64,000 bases of DNA, from positions 14,785,001 to 14,849,000 of the forward strand of contig OX485807.1 of NCBI GenBank assembly GCA_950295325.1, read 5' to 3'. The notes beneath the pieces are model-generated. The model was not told the origin of the DNA, made no database searches, and saw only the letters and a list, made by a program, of their open reading frames with translations. Both the position numbers and the translations under genes were made by a program. This document shows positions 13,324-24,629 of this stretch, one piece after another; position 1 is the stretch's first letter; each line of letters opens with the position of its first letter. The DNA comes from Polytrichum commune. Its lineage: Eukaryota; Streptophyta; Polytrichopsida; Polytrichales; Polytrichaceae.

Positions 13324-13722
13324 TCACATGTTACCTTGAATGGCAATCAGAGATGCAAATTCTTTTTCCATTGCTTCTTTCCATTGTTGTGCATGTGTTG
13401 ATTTCATTGCTTCTTGGTATGTTCTGGGTTCGGGAATGCGGGCTGACTGGGTGACAATGTATGCAGCTGATCCATCTTTGCTTTTGTTGTTGTCATACTT
13501 GACCCATTCTCCATATCTGATTGGAGGATGTCTACTTCGGGTTCTGAGTAAGGACTCTGTGTTTGGTGCCTCTAAGACGGTATGTTCTCCACCCCTATTG
13601 TCATCTGTACTGGTGTTAGAAAAAGATGTTGACCATGTTGTTGCCGATTGTATATTAAGATGCTCATTCTGCGGCGGTAAAACAATCTCTCCCTGTTGAT
13701 GCGATTCATTTCCTTCTTGCAC
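13324..13722 (-). pseudogene. copia linker and first residues of reverse transcriptase
   Basis: Same frame as the integrase, after a stop. Shows the usual lead-in to copia RT (EPRTYQEAMKSTHAQQWKEA then MEKEFASLI) and then ends abruptly. The YVDDM active site and the rest of RT are absent downstream, so the element was truncated here. Confidence 0.75.
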
Positions 13723-13818
13723 GGGTAAAACTATCTCTCCCTGTAATGGTTCTATTTGAATTTCAAGGGTTTGAACTGGTGTAGAGTTAGCTTCATAATA
13801 TGTGTCTTCATTTGGAAA

Positions 13819-15315
13819 CTAGTTATGAGGTATGTGATCATGTAAATTTGGATTAGAGTTGTCACTCAAATCTGGCATGTTGACACTCGGTCTGTCAGTG
13901 GATGTAGGTAGGTTTTCTGTAGTATTTGGTGTTGCTGCTACTACTATTGGATGTAGGAATACCGTACCATCTTCGACATGAGATTCTGTGTAGTTAGGTA
14001 TGGTATTTGCAATGCCCAGAGTCTCATTGATAATAACATCCACTCCAACACAAATTCGTTTGGTATTTGGGTTCCAAAGCCTATATGCTCTTCCCTTTTG
14101 ATCATATCCAACTAACACAAGTTTCTGGCTCTTGGCAGCTAACTTCGTCCGTTGTTTCTTTGGAACATGTAAATAGGCATCACTGCCAAATGTTCTGAAG
14201 TAGGACACATCCGGTACCTGATCAAACATTTTCTCAAATGGAGTAATATTGGAGAGTTGTTTGGTTACTGTCCGGTTCCATACAAACACGGCTGTATTAG
14301 CAGCTTCTGCCCAGAGATTTAAAGGTAAATTTCTTGAGTGAAGCATACTCCTGGTAGCTTCTACGATAGTTCTATTGCTGCGTTCAATAAATCCATTCTG
14401 TTCTGATGCATAGGCTGTTGAGAAGTCATGTATAATACCCTTTTCCTGTGTATATTCATGAAACTGGTGACTCTTAAACTCCCCTCCCTGGTCGGTTTTG
14501 ATCCTTTGTATGTCGACTTGAATTTCTTGTTTCACCAAAGAATATAGTTGCTTCACGTATGCTAGGGCTTCTGATTTATGTTTCAAAAAGAAAATAACCA
14601 GATAACATGTGTTGTTGTCTTTGCATAACATGAAATATGATGCGCCTCCCAACGAAGTAACACTCATGGGACCACATAAATCAATATGGAAAAACATACC
14701 AGGTGGTGTGTCTCGCTTTTTTCCAGGATTTTCCGGGTAAGTACTCCTTTGCTGCTTTCCAAGCACACATCCTTCACAAAAGAATTTAGTATTATGCTTA
14801 TCTTGTATCAACATTCCACGTACTGCCTATTCAGTTTGTCGTAAAGTGTGTGTGTTGATGTCGCAAAACCTGTGATGCCATAATTCAATGTTGTCTTTCT
14901 TTGGTTTTTGAATAATACATTGCTCTCCCTGTTTGTTTGGATTTTCAGCAACCCTTGTTGATGTATTTTCCTCTGATGTTGTGTTTGTAACCTGATATGC
15001 ACATGAGTTTTCTTCATTTGCAATTACAACCTTCATCTGCAGTTTATAGAGACTGGTACATGTGCGTATCCCTGTTAAGAGTATGTCTCCTTCACCATTA
15101 TCTCCAATCATCTGACAAGTGTTTTTTCTGTAAATGGTAACCACTCCTCTGTCTGCAGCTCTCCCAACTGAGAATAGATTAGTCCTTAATTCAGGGATAT
15201 ATAGAACATCATGAAGAGTACCATCTAGCCATTTGTCATGTGCTCGTCTCTTTATCTTGATGTCTCCTTTTCCCAACACCCATAGGTTTTGTTCGTTTGC
15301 AATAGCTACAGGCAA
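13819..15315 (-). pseudogene. copia pre-integrase and integrase (interrupted by one in-frame stop)
   Basis: The GAG-pre-integrase block (LWHHRF...THTLRQ) is followed by an in-frame TAG near 14827. It is followed by the zinc-binding end (CEGCVLGKQQR) and the rve integrase core. All three catalytic acids are visible: Asp in FHIDLCGP, Asp in RIKTDQGGEF and Glu in EQNGFIERSNR. It ends at an in-frame TAG at 13819. The core is the best-preserved part of the element. Confidence 0.85.
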
Positions 15316-15353
15316 TGTTCCCTTTGATATTTCTTTGAAATTGATGAAGGCAT

Positions 15354-15743
15354 CTATCTATTATCTGACATGTGCTCGGTGGCTCTTGCATCTGCATACC
15401 AAATTTCTTCACCATTGTCTCGCGCTATAAGTGCTTCTGATAGCGGAGTTTGCAGAACTGACTGGGTGACAAAAGTTGCAGAATCCTTTGATTCGCTCAC
15501 TCTTGCCGTACTTCTACTGGTTCCAGGTCCTCTTTGTCCAAATTTCTTTTCATTTTTCTTTGAGCATACATCATCCTGCCACCAATGGCCAATCTCTCCG
15601 CAGTTGTGACATCTAGATTTCTTCTTTAGTTCTTTGATGCGCTCATTGTTGTTGGCTCTTGCTTGCTCATCTCTTCTGTTGTTTCTAACTAACAATGCAC
15701 TGTCAGCTTCATTGTTCTCTCTCTCTTTGATTATCTTATTCAT
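15354..15743 (-). pseudogene. copia zinc knuckle and aspartic protease start
   Basis: Contains a CCHC-type knuckle (CHNCGEIGHWWQDDVC) with two extra residues between His and the last Cys compared with the usual CX2CX4HX4C. The protease active-site block reads WYADARATEHMSDN; copia proteases have Asp-Ser-Gly there, so Ser-Gly has become Ala-Arg. The frame closes just after it and the following pre-integrase continues in another frame. Confidence 0.8.
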
Positions 15744-15769
15744 TGCCTCTTCTTCGAAAACCCTCAGGA

Positions 15770-16300
15770 TTAGAGTCTTCCTGGTTTTCTGATCAGCTGC
15801 ATGCTCTTCCAGGCGGTAAGAACATGTCGATACTCGCTTGGCAAACTTGTTATCAACTTGCTGATAATCTGATTTTCTGACATTGGTTGTCCAATATCTT
15901 CAAGGTTTTGTGCCATCATTTCAATCTTGGCTACATGTGAAGCAATATTGTCTCCTTTACAGTATTTGTAGTCAATAAATTGCTGAATCATCGTGAACAT
16001 ACTTTCTTCTGATAATTGCTCATGTATTGAAACTAACCTCTCCCACATTTCAGCAGATGTCTTGCAGTTTACAATCATGCTGAGGTGTTCCATGTCTACA
16101 GACGTAGTGATGATCCATTTTGCGAGGTTATCCTTTTGCTTCCAAGACTCTTTGTCCTCTGCATCATCAAGTGTCTCAGATCCATCAACTATCGTGAAGA
16201 TTTCTCTCCCATCCAGCGCGATTCGAAGCTGATTTTTCCATAAGGTAAAGTTCTTTCCAGTGAACTTGAAAACTGCTCCTATACTACCTTCCTTTTCCAT
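15770..16300 (-). pseudogene. copia gag (UBN2-type) fragment
   Basis: Open for 176 codons. It begins MEKEGSIGAVFKFTGKNFTL, then WKNQLRIALDG, and has the conserved copia gag pattern including SAEMWERLVSIHEQ and IISKLITSLPSEYRHVLTAW. The frame is lost before the zinc knuckle that should follow. It is the nucleocapsid-like structural protein of the element. Confidence 0.8.
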
Positions 16301-16376
16301 TTTACTTCTCTTGTTGTTATTTGTTCAAGTATCAATTAGACCTATCTCTCTTCCAGGGTGGTGTGGGCCCATAATC

Positions 16377-16806
16377 TGTTATTCCAATTGATTTTGCAAC
16401 AAACAATACTATAGACTCATGCAATAATGCAGAAAATAACTTCTATTGCAAATGCAGAATATACAAGTGAAATATGTTACAACAATTGTCTGTAACTGTG
16501 TCCATCATCTAGAATCACTAAAACTAGTATCTATGAGTCTATCATCCACACAAAACTAACTCTAATCTTCTTGTCTTGCTTGAGGTAACTCCTGCTTACG
16601 ACCATCCAAAAACTTCTGGAGTTGAAACCTCTAGAAACACGGTGGTGAGCTGCTGACGTGGCACGTCCATGACGAGCTGCTAACGTGGCACGGGCCGTGG
16701 AGTTGCTGCAGCGGAGCTGGAGGACGACGTGGCGTGGTGCTGACGTGGAGTTTAGCTATTAGAATAATCACGATTAATTACAACTAGACAACATTGGGCC
16801 GCCACA
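16377..16806 (-). repeat. Probable 5' LTR of the copia element
   Basis: On the minus strand the segment begins TGTGGCGGCCC and ends AATAACA, the TG...CA ends expected of an LTR. It lies immediately upstream of gag, leaving about 76 bp of leader. Several CGTGGCACG-like and TGACGTGG-like motifs lie inside (16650-16755), of the kind bound by bZIP factors. No matching 3' LTR was found in the window, so the boundaries rest on position and terminal dinucleotides only. Confidence 0.5.
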
Positions 16807-16919
16807 AATGCATTATTGGATGAATAAAATATGAGAACAATTTGAGACACTACCACGTTATAGGCTTGCTTAACTGGTTTGTTTGATTTAAACATGATAA
16901 ATCGCGTGTACGTAAAGGG

Positions 16920-18273
16920 TCAGTTTCGTCTTTTGTCAAACTTCCGCATGATGTATTGTCCAAAAGTTTCCTCACATACATGGATAAGTACATTCGTGAA
17001 ATATGCTACAATGCCGTGCTTTGGTGATACTTGGGAAAATTGAAAGACTTTTGGCTTGATTACAATAACGTCAAGAGGATAAATCCAAAAATGATTATCC
17101 GGAGTTGTTGGTTGTGTGGGGTTAAGGAATATTCTTGCATCCCCTACATCTAACCAATAGAGATCATCAATGTATCTAAAAGCAAATTTGAATTTGCTCA
17201 TAATACATGTTTTTATGAGTCTCACAAGTCTTTGAATGAACTTTATTTTATAGGATAGAAAATACAAGTTACACCATAATGGAGAGGAAAAAAAACCCTT
17301 AGGGATGCCTAGAATTTGCTTCCAAATTCTATTCTCAAGACATACAAAGCAATTAGTAGTAAACCACTTATGAAGCATTAAGAACTTGGTAATTGTTAAA
17401 GATAACCAAATACCATGCCTTCGGCAGAAAATGCCTATACTGCTTTAAGATTAATCCCTTTGCCATTTATTTTTATCCAAAGGAATTGCTCAAATTTAGG
17501 AAATTTATGTTTCATATTAGAAACACCTAATGAAATAATAAATTCCATTGCCTCATATAGTGTGTCCCATCCTAGCACCGGTATGGATTCAAAACATCTA
17601 GTGATATATGTCATATAGATATTGTTGATCATAGGTGGTATGTTTAGGATAAAGTCGGTTATTTAATCAATGATCTAATATAAAGACATATCTACCTTTA
17701 GGAATCTTTTGTAGCCTTCAACATTCGTATCGGCCCATTCTTTGACTTCCACTAGAATTGACATTGTAGAAATTGTTAAAAGAGTGGTTATATTAACATA
17801 AATGGATCCAAAAATATTAGATATCTACATTTAGATTGTCATTATGTAAGGTAATTCTTCCTCACATAATGGTAGTTCAAGTATGATTGCTAATAAATCG
17901 GATATTATTTTGATAGTGATTATTTCAATGGACTTCCAAATGCCATTATTGCAATATTGTTCAAAACATGGTTATATAATCTAGCAAGGGTTTGGTATCT
18001 TGTATAGGGGATACAAATATAACATGCATTATTGGATGCTTTATCAAGGCCAAAAATGAATACATACTTTAATATCCATGATAATTCATTATTTACAAAT
18101 TTATCAGAGAATAAGTAGGGTTTAAAGTACATGAATCTATATATATTAGTTTTCAAGGTTGAAATGAGGATTTCTTTGCATCTTGTGCGTACCATCTTAG
18201 TGACATTATTGATATTCAAACATTCACATAGCTTCAATACTTGACACACTTGTATAAAAGTACCTACCACCAT
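16920..18273 (-). pseudogene. Decayed reverse transcriptase, possibly Penelope-like
   Basis: Three minus-strand pieces: 17920-18273, 17435-17632 and 16920-17378, separated by stops and frameshifts. The last piece holds the RT core: ILGIPKGFFSSPLWCNLYF, then FAFRYIDDLYWLDVGDARIF, with the YIDD active-site box, then FWIYPLDVIVIKP. The first piece has FGLDKASNNACYICIPYTRY, like the 'DKASNN' block upstream of the RT core in Penelope-like and related elements. It is neither copia (YVDD context) nor gypsy by motif. The N-terminal catalytic Asp block was not found intact. Not capable of activity. Exact class needs a phylogeny. Confidence 0.6.
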
Positions 18274-18898
18274 CTGAGTAGTCTTTTGTATGTTAATATT
18301 TATTAAAGAAACATGTTTTAGTCCTAATATTTAATTTCCCTGAGTCCAAAATGATGAATAAGGTTGGTGTCCATGGTACGTACATGTATCATTGGATTAA
18401 CAAAATTATTATCCATAGTTTCGGGATCAATGAATTTATAAAATAAATTGGCCTTCTTACATACACATACATAAGATCTATTGATAAACAATAATATACT
18501 AAATTCTTTAAAAACTGCAAGAGGTTTATAACAATATCTCGATATATTTGAAAAGAAGCTCTAAACAAACATCAATTTAGGTAAGATTGGTATAACATAA
18601 GGCATGGAGAAGTGTGTAAGCATTTCAAAAAATAACATTTTTATGTTGATTCATTTTAGTATTCGGCTGCAGTATTTGATATAAATTATGCCAGAGCTAT
18701 TTGATTTTTTTATTCTTGACACAAATTTTTTTTAAACGTATTATAAGACAAAACTCTATTGTCCTCTGTAATCACAAAACTTATTAATTAAATAGCCAAT
18801 ATTTCTGCTATAAAAGTGTCAAACCTAATTATTTCCATCCAACTCATAAGGTTGTTGGAAATGGTCTAAGTTAGATTTGGACTTCAAACCTCGTCATC
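18274..18898. other. AT-rich interval
   Basis: No gene or repeat recognised. It may hold the decayed N-terminal part of the neighbouring reverse transcriptase. Confidence 0.4.
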
Positions 18899-20408
18899 TT
18901 AGAGTAACACTCGTTGTTTCAGTGGGGATTGATTGCCAGTGTACTTTGTGAGATAAACCTCATATGCGCTAGCCTGGTCGGGCAAACCAAAGTTAGGGCA
19001 TTGTTGTTGTGTCCCGTGATGCGAGTACATTCGTGGGAAAAAAACCTCGGCTACTTCCTCACTCGTTGAAATCCATGTATGCTTCTCCGTGTGAGCCTCT
19101 CCCACCCGGGAAGGATCTCCCACGTTCAGAGATCAGGTTGTTGCCGAATATTGGTGATGCATTCATGTTCACGCATTGTTTTTTGTATGGAAAAGAAGCT
19201 TGGTTTGGGGAGGCAAGGTGATTGAGAGAGAATTTATGCCCTTTCATGAGTCGCTCAATTTTCCCTGCTATTGGAGCATCGTTGAGATCCGCAAGGAGTT
19301 TCTGACCAAGATTCTCCACGAGTTGTACTATTGCACGGATCATCTGCTATCTCCCGAGTTGAAAGACTATTGATGCCCTGACTGCTATACGAGCAACACC
19401 ACTTAACTATAGCATAAAAATTGCTAGTCTTGTAGTGTTTGTGGGTTGGTTTGACAACAAACATATCAAGTTTGTTTACCATCATCTAGATTGTATGGTT
19501 AAATCAAATAATAAATTTTCTGCATCTATTATTTGTTTTTGGGCTACATAAACATCTCATATATGATCTTTGCACATTTCAAAGTTCATACAAATTAGAC
19601 TATTTTCTATTGTAGCGAATGGGCAGTTCTTGTTTGGTATGAAGTTTTACCTATGTGGTTGTACACTTTCAGTGTTCAAACATATTGAAAAAGAAAGTAT
19701 GGAGAAGGTCAAAAGGGGCTCTCAAAACACCCACGTTGTTGAGAGTTTGCTTCTTGAAATTTTTGATGTCAACATTTGTAAGTCCAACCCACGTTTTCCA
19801 CATCTACACCGTAATAGGTGCAAACAAATTTATATTTCCATCCGCCCACATTTTGTGATGATATTCAACCACAAGGAGTTTAATGCATCTCAGAGGTTTA
19901 AATGGCACTATAAGCCCCTTAATGTTGACAAGAGTCTTCTTGTATTTCTCAATATGAAAGCTTTGGACATTGTCACTGAAATCTTTCAGTGTTGAGTTTG
20001 CAGGTGACATTCGCAGTTTTGCGAGTAGTGGATGGACCGAGTTGTTGTGGCCATATTTAGAGTCCAAAGGTGGGATAGGGCCGCAAGTGGAGATTGGATC
20101 CAATGCGTCTTCATTAGCAGCCTTCAAGGCGAGTTCAAGCTTCAGTGAGAGGCCTTCCATGTGTACAACTTCTCTTTCATCCTTGATGAATAGATTAGCT
20201 AGCCTAGCATGCATTTTTTTTCTTTTTCAGATTTGCTACAAATTTGTCTGGATTCAAAATAGCAGTTACAAAGATTGAAGTCCACGTACAATGCTAGGTC
20301 TAATGAGTCGAGGAGGAGAGGTGTGTGTACACCTTCTTTGTCACATTCGCTTAGTGTTGCAGCATTTGTTTTTTGAATAAACTTGTGGAGATTTGGCACG
20401 TCAATCAC
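18899..20408 (-). pseudogene. Unrecognised coding-like segments, minus strand
   Basis: Several adjoining minus-strand ORFs have protein-like composition and share a direction: 20199-20408 (IDVPNLHKFIQKTNAATL), 19804-20214 (LSLKLELALKAANEDALDPI; IEKYKKTLVNIKGL), 19059-19343 (IRAIVQLVENLGQKLLADLN; GRSFPGGRGSHG) and 18899-19123. They are in different frames with stops between. I do not recognise a family. They could be a decayed element ORF, perhaps related to the transposase-like gene further right, or old exons. Confidence 0.3.
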
Positions 20409-21869
20409 AGATAATGTTATTTGAAGTGCTGGAATAGGAGCTAGTAACGGAGGGCCGCACCCAGGGCTACCAGTTCATTACACCTGACAAGGCCCTTTGT
20501 TACATTTTGAAGCTTACATCCATCACAGTTGATGTAAGTTCAATTCCTGGAGGTGACTCTCGAGGGTTCGACTATCCCTTTATTTAAGCTACTTATGTGA
20601 ATTTGGACAACATGTTGTAGGTTCATTTTTAGGATTTGGTTGTTTGTATTTGTTAAGGTGGGAAGTATTGGTGGATGGTGGTTTTCCAATTTTTGTTTGT
20701 TGAGCATGAATAATGTGAGGTATATGATAGCTATCAAGTGGATTTGTTGCATACATGCATCCATGGGCATTAAAGGATTTAACATTGCTTGAAGAGGTTG
20801 GTAATGTTGTTCGTATGTATGCCTCCTCAGATGTTTGTTGTGAGGATAGTGAGTGTTACATATCATTTGGTCTCTTCTAGTGCGTCCACCAAATGTTGGT
20901 ATTTTTTTTCCCGTTGCGTGGCAGGGTTGGGATCGTGGTCTTGGCAAAATGTGAATTCAATGAATTGTAGGCTTGAATTATTGGATGGTATCAAGTCAGA
21001 ATTTGGCAAAGCATCGACATGATCTAGTGGTGCAAAGGCACGGGTATAGCCATGAAAGGACTGTATTGTGGGGGGGGGGGGGGTCTGAGGTGGGTGTCAA
21101 CATTCATTGGGAATGTGTCTCTTGTTGAAAAGTGGGAGATGAGTAATTTGTGTTCTTGAGAGTGATGTTTGTGCACATGGAGAGTAATTTGTGTTGGTTT
21201 CTTATAGTGGACAAATGTTGCAAAGGGGTGAGGGGGTGAGGGGGATCAAGTGAACAAATTTTGTATGGACTCCGCATGCCTCAAAATCCATTTGAACTAC
21301 CATGGGTTTTCAAAAACGTCATCTCACATATTTGTTCTAAGGTCCCTAAAGTTCAAGCATATCCTAGTCAAATTGACCACGATGAACAAGCTATGACACC
21401 CAAAACCCCTTCAATTTTTTTTAGAGATCATTCGTCAATTTTACCTATTCCAACACATGAACCACATGGCGAGACCCTGGGGTCCCATCGGCCCCTGGCT
21501 CTCGCATAAACTCTATAGTAGTGTCAATATAACTCCGATTCCTTCTACAAATGCGGCAATCAACTGCTCACATCATGAGCTATACATGGGCATTTAGATC
21601 TATTTTATTTTATTTTATTTTATGGGTGACGCAATTATTCATTTTAAGGGGTATCATGCTTAATTTTTAGATGGATTGTTGGATAAATAAGTAAGAAAAT
21701 GTTTTTGGGAGGACGTTGTTGGGGTCTTGGCTTTCTTCGGGCATCCTGGCCTTGCGTTAACTATTGCCAGTGTAGACTCAACCATTGCATAGACTGCTAC
21801 ATGTTGGCGCTTGTTCCGGCGCGTGGTCAGGGGCTAAACTTCATCAATCTGCTCATTTTCAATTTGGGA
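20409..21869. other. Interval without supportable genes; contains a 14-G run
   Basis: Short ORFs only. A homopolymer of 14 G occupies 21070-21083, followed by G-rich sequence to about 21245. No repeat partner seen in the window. Confidence 0.4.
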
Positions 21870-23831
21870 CTAAAGAGCTGCTGGAATTGCTGGATAGTAC
21901 CGTAGGTTATGGGGCGGGATGGAGAAGTGTTTATTGTTGAGCGAGATCAACTTATTGTTAGTAAGTGATATAAGAGGTGCAATTGGTAAACAGATCGGCA
22001 ACCGCATTGCATGCTTGATTGTGATAACAATGGCGCCAAAAAGATCGGATAGAATCAATTGTTGAGTAATGTCAATATTATCAGGGTGGATTAGTGGGAC
22101 ATCAATGGCATAACTGCTTGGCGAGGAGGTCAACAATCACATGTTAAGGTGGCCATGATCGATCTCAAAGAAGTAGTTTAATGTGTAGTGGAGAGACAAC
22201 GACTTAAACTATTTATTTAAGATCTCATCCCAATCGGTAAAGCACGGCTGGTTCAAGTCACGATGGTCGATGAACGTCCCATTCGCGCCCTTGATCTTCT
22301 TTACAACATTGACAATGGCCATTGGTGTGAAGAAGGTTTTGCCCTTCATCATATTACAACACCATGCAACGATGTGATCAACAGTGTTGTGTGAATGGCC
22401 AGGAATGAGGTAGATTGCCACAACCTTTGTATACAATAGAAGAGAGAGCATGGCAAAAAATTTCATGACCAACTACGACTTGTTCTGGCCGATGCAATTG
22501 TCCATAATCATCACCAATGTATCAGGCAATGCTTCTACGTGGGTCAGCAATGCCATGAACTTGTTCAGGTGTTACATGAAAGCAAATTGCACAACACATC
22601 AACATCCTTGCCTTGCCCATGTTCATCGTAAAATAACACCTCATTGCATTTGTTGACAAGATCAACAATGACAAAGTTGGACACCATAAGAATGGAATTG
22701 AAGTAATTAGTTGATGGCCGCGAATGTCCATAATGAGGCATGGCAAAGTTGCCATCCAAATCCTCAATTTGAATCTGAATCTTTTGAACAATAGTCAAGG
22801 ACATCATGTTGGCTTCATTGCCATTGTTGGTTCCATTGTCAGAATGTTGGTCGTCGTAATGATAAAGGGATGATGGTAGTGGGAACATGCTGATAAAGGG
22901 TGTGTTTCTTGACAAAATCTTTGACTAAGTTTGAGATGGTACGACACTAGCCGACGGCGACATCCAGATGCATATCCTTTTCCTTATGTAGGCGCTCACG
23001 TTCATCAGCAAGAAGGTCATCGCGTGTGAGCTTAATCTTGATTTGAGCACAACAACCACGTACATCCTCAGTGCTTCAAGACAAGCAAAGGCCATGAAAT
23101 AACATGTGAATAAGCTGGATCCAGCGTGAATAAGATAAAGCGCGGCCACTCTCATTGGAGGCTTTAACATTGGCCTTGTAGCGCTCATAGAGCGAAGAGA
23201 ATGTGGCCTTTGAATCAATAGGATATTGCTTAGGACACCGATGGGTGCAGGGGCAACCATCCTCGACCTCCCACGTTAGCGCATTTGCCTCAATCACTAC
23301 TAGGTTGACTACTAAAATTGCATGAGCAAGGATGCATAGGGGACGACGAGTGTGAAGATTGTTGATTCCATTAGTGAGTACCTTACGTAATTGACTAATC
23401 TTCGAGCCAACGACAGGCAAAATGGCTAAAATCTCACACTCCAACAATCCGCTATGGATCATATTCATGATGATACCTTCTAATTGCTACCATTCGTAAC
23501 CATCTTGCCAGGTTGCCATGGTAGACCAATCGAACTACATCTTCTTGATGGTCTCTTCACCTAGTTTAAGCAGGGCCCGCTTCGTAGCATTCTCCTTCCA
23601 ACTTGCTAATGGAAGAGGGGTTGTTGCCAAATCACCGTCTAGTGAGAGCCACCGACTCCACCTGATCGGCGTTGCACGTCCACGGCTTAAAGCATGGACA
23701 CTACCGTCGTGACACCTGATGATGACAATTTTTGGCTTGTCTCCAACTCCCTCGGCGCCAAGGATTGCATCGACAAATTGGGTGCCGATGTCAACTCGGT
23801 GAGGTAGCGCTTGATGTAAAGTTGTCATCAT
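21870..23831 (-). pseudogene. Decayed DDE-type transposase-like gene (DNCxGQNKS / PGHSHN family)
   Basis: Minus-strand coding pieces in changing frames run 23831 to 21870. In order: a start-like segment (23535-23831); a Cys-containing region with TWEVEDGCPCTHRCPKQYPI and SGRALSYSRWIQLI (23076-23468); FAMPHYGHSRPSTNYFNS (22565-22915); MDNCIGQNKS at about 22475-22505, immediately followed by a stop; YLIPGHSHNTVDHIVAW then FIDHRDLNQPCFTDWDEIL (22209-22472); and a C-terminal part (21870-22136). The Asp-Asn-Cys-x-Gly-Gln-Asn and PGHSHN-x3-D motifs resemble the second acidic block of DDE transposase-like proteins found as repeats in plants and some protists; I cannot name the superfamily. At least four frame changes or stops make it a pseudogene. 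Confidence 0.5.
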
Positions 23832-24629
23832 TGTGCCATGAAATAATCAAGGAACTTGTTCAGGAACACCACCTCGCCCATTGCCATCATGAGATTGGTG
23901 GTTGGCTTGCTCTTCCAATCTTCCGCCGCATCATATCCAACCAGCTCATACATGCGTGAATTAAGACATCCAAAACATTCATATGCACTTTTTATCGAGC
24001 TCATGATGATTATGCTAACTAGCCCTTATGAAAGAGTGTCAATTACGAAACACGAGTGAGTGAAGTTATTGAAAGGGTAATCTAGCTGAGAGCAAGAGAG
24101 ATCCAATAATACACTGCAAGATGTAGTAATGAGTTCTAGCCAACATCTACATTTTAGGGTTTGTGTTTATATTTGGGTATAGGTTGCAACATAAGCACTC
24201 CATCAAAATAAATAATTAATGACATTTTGAGACAAAGTCTATGCAGGACGATCCCGCCATAAGGTTCAGATCTTGCTTTTGAAATACTTCCATTAAAAAA
24301 ATGACACCTCAATATCAAGAAAACACATTATGGTTTCTCTATCAGCTTCCAAAGTTATTGGTTGATTGTCAATATTGCTTGGTACTACAAGTAAAAGTGG
24401 ATCTTCACTTACCATTATTGTGTGAATCTCTTGATTACTGCAGTAGAATCTCTCAAAGGTCAAGGCCATGTGAACACCTTGATTAATCATCCACCTTCTA
24501 GGGTTCCAATTCTTCATAAACAATTGAATGGGCTTGATCTTCATAATTCACTTTGTATTGCTTCCAAGATTTGAACACAATAATCAAAATATGAAAAGTT
24601 CTAGAAGGTTTTATTATGGACAAAGTATA
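23832..24629. other. Non-coding interval
   Basis: No gene recognised; short ORFs on both strands without family motifs. Confidence 0.4.

Larger units (their letters stand above)
13324..16806 (-). mobile_element. Ty1/copia retrotransposon, 3'-truncated and decayed
   Basis: Minus-strand order is LTR, gag, zinc knuckle, protease, integrase and the very start of reverse transcriptase, which is the copia order (integrase before RT). The polyprotein is split by frameshifts (gag to zinc knuckle, protease to pre-integrase) and in-frame stops near 14827 and 13819. Reading stops making sense right after the first residues of the RT region at about 13324, so RT, RNase H and the 3' LTR are missing. The element cannot move by itself. 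Confidence 0.85.

Noticed and set aside
21070-21083. G14 homopolymer and the C13 run at 29931-29943
   Set aside because: Probably slippage-prone simple sequence or assembly noise; no evidence for a functional role.
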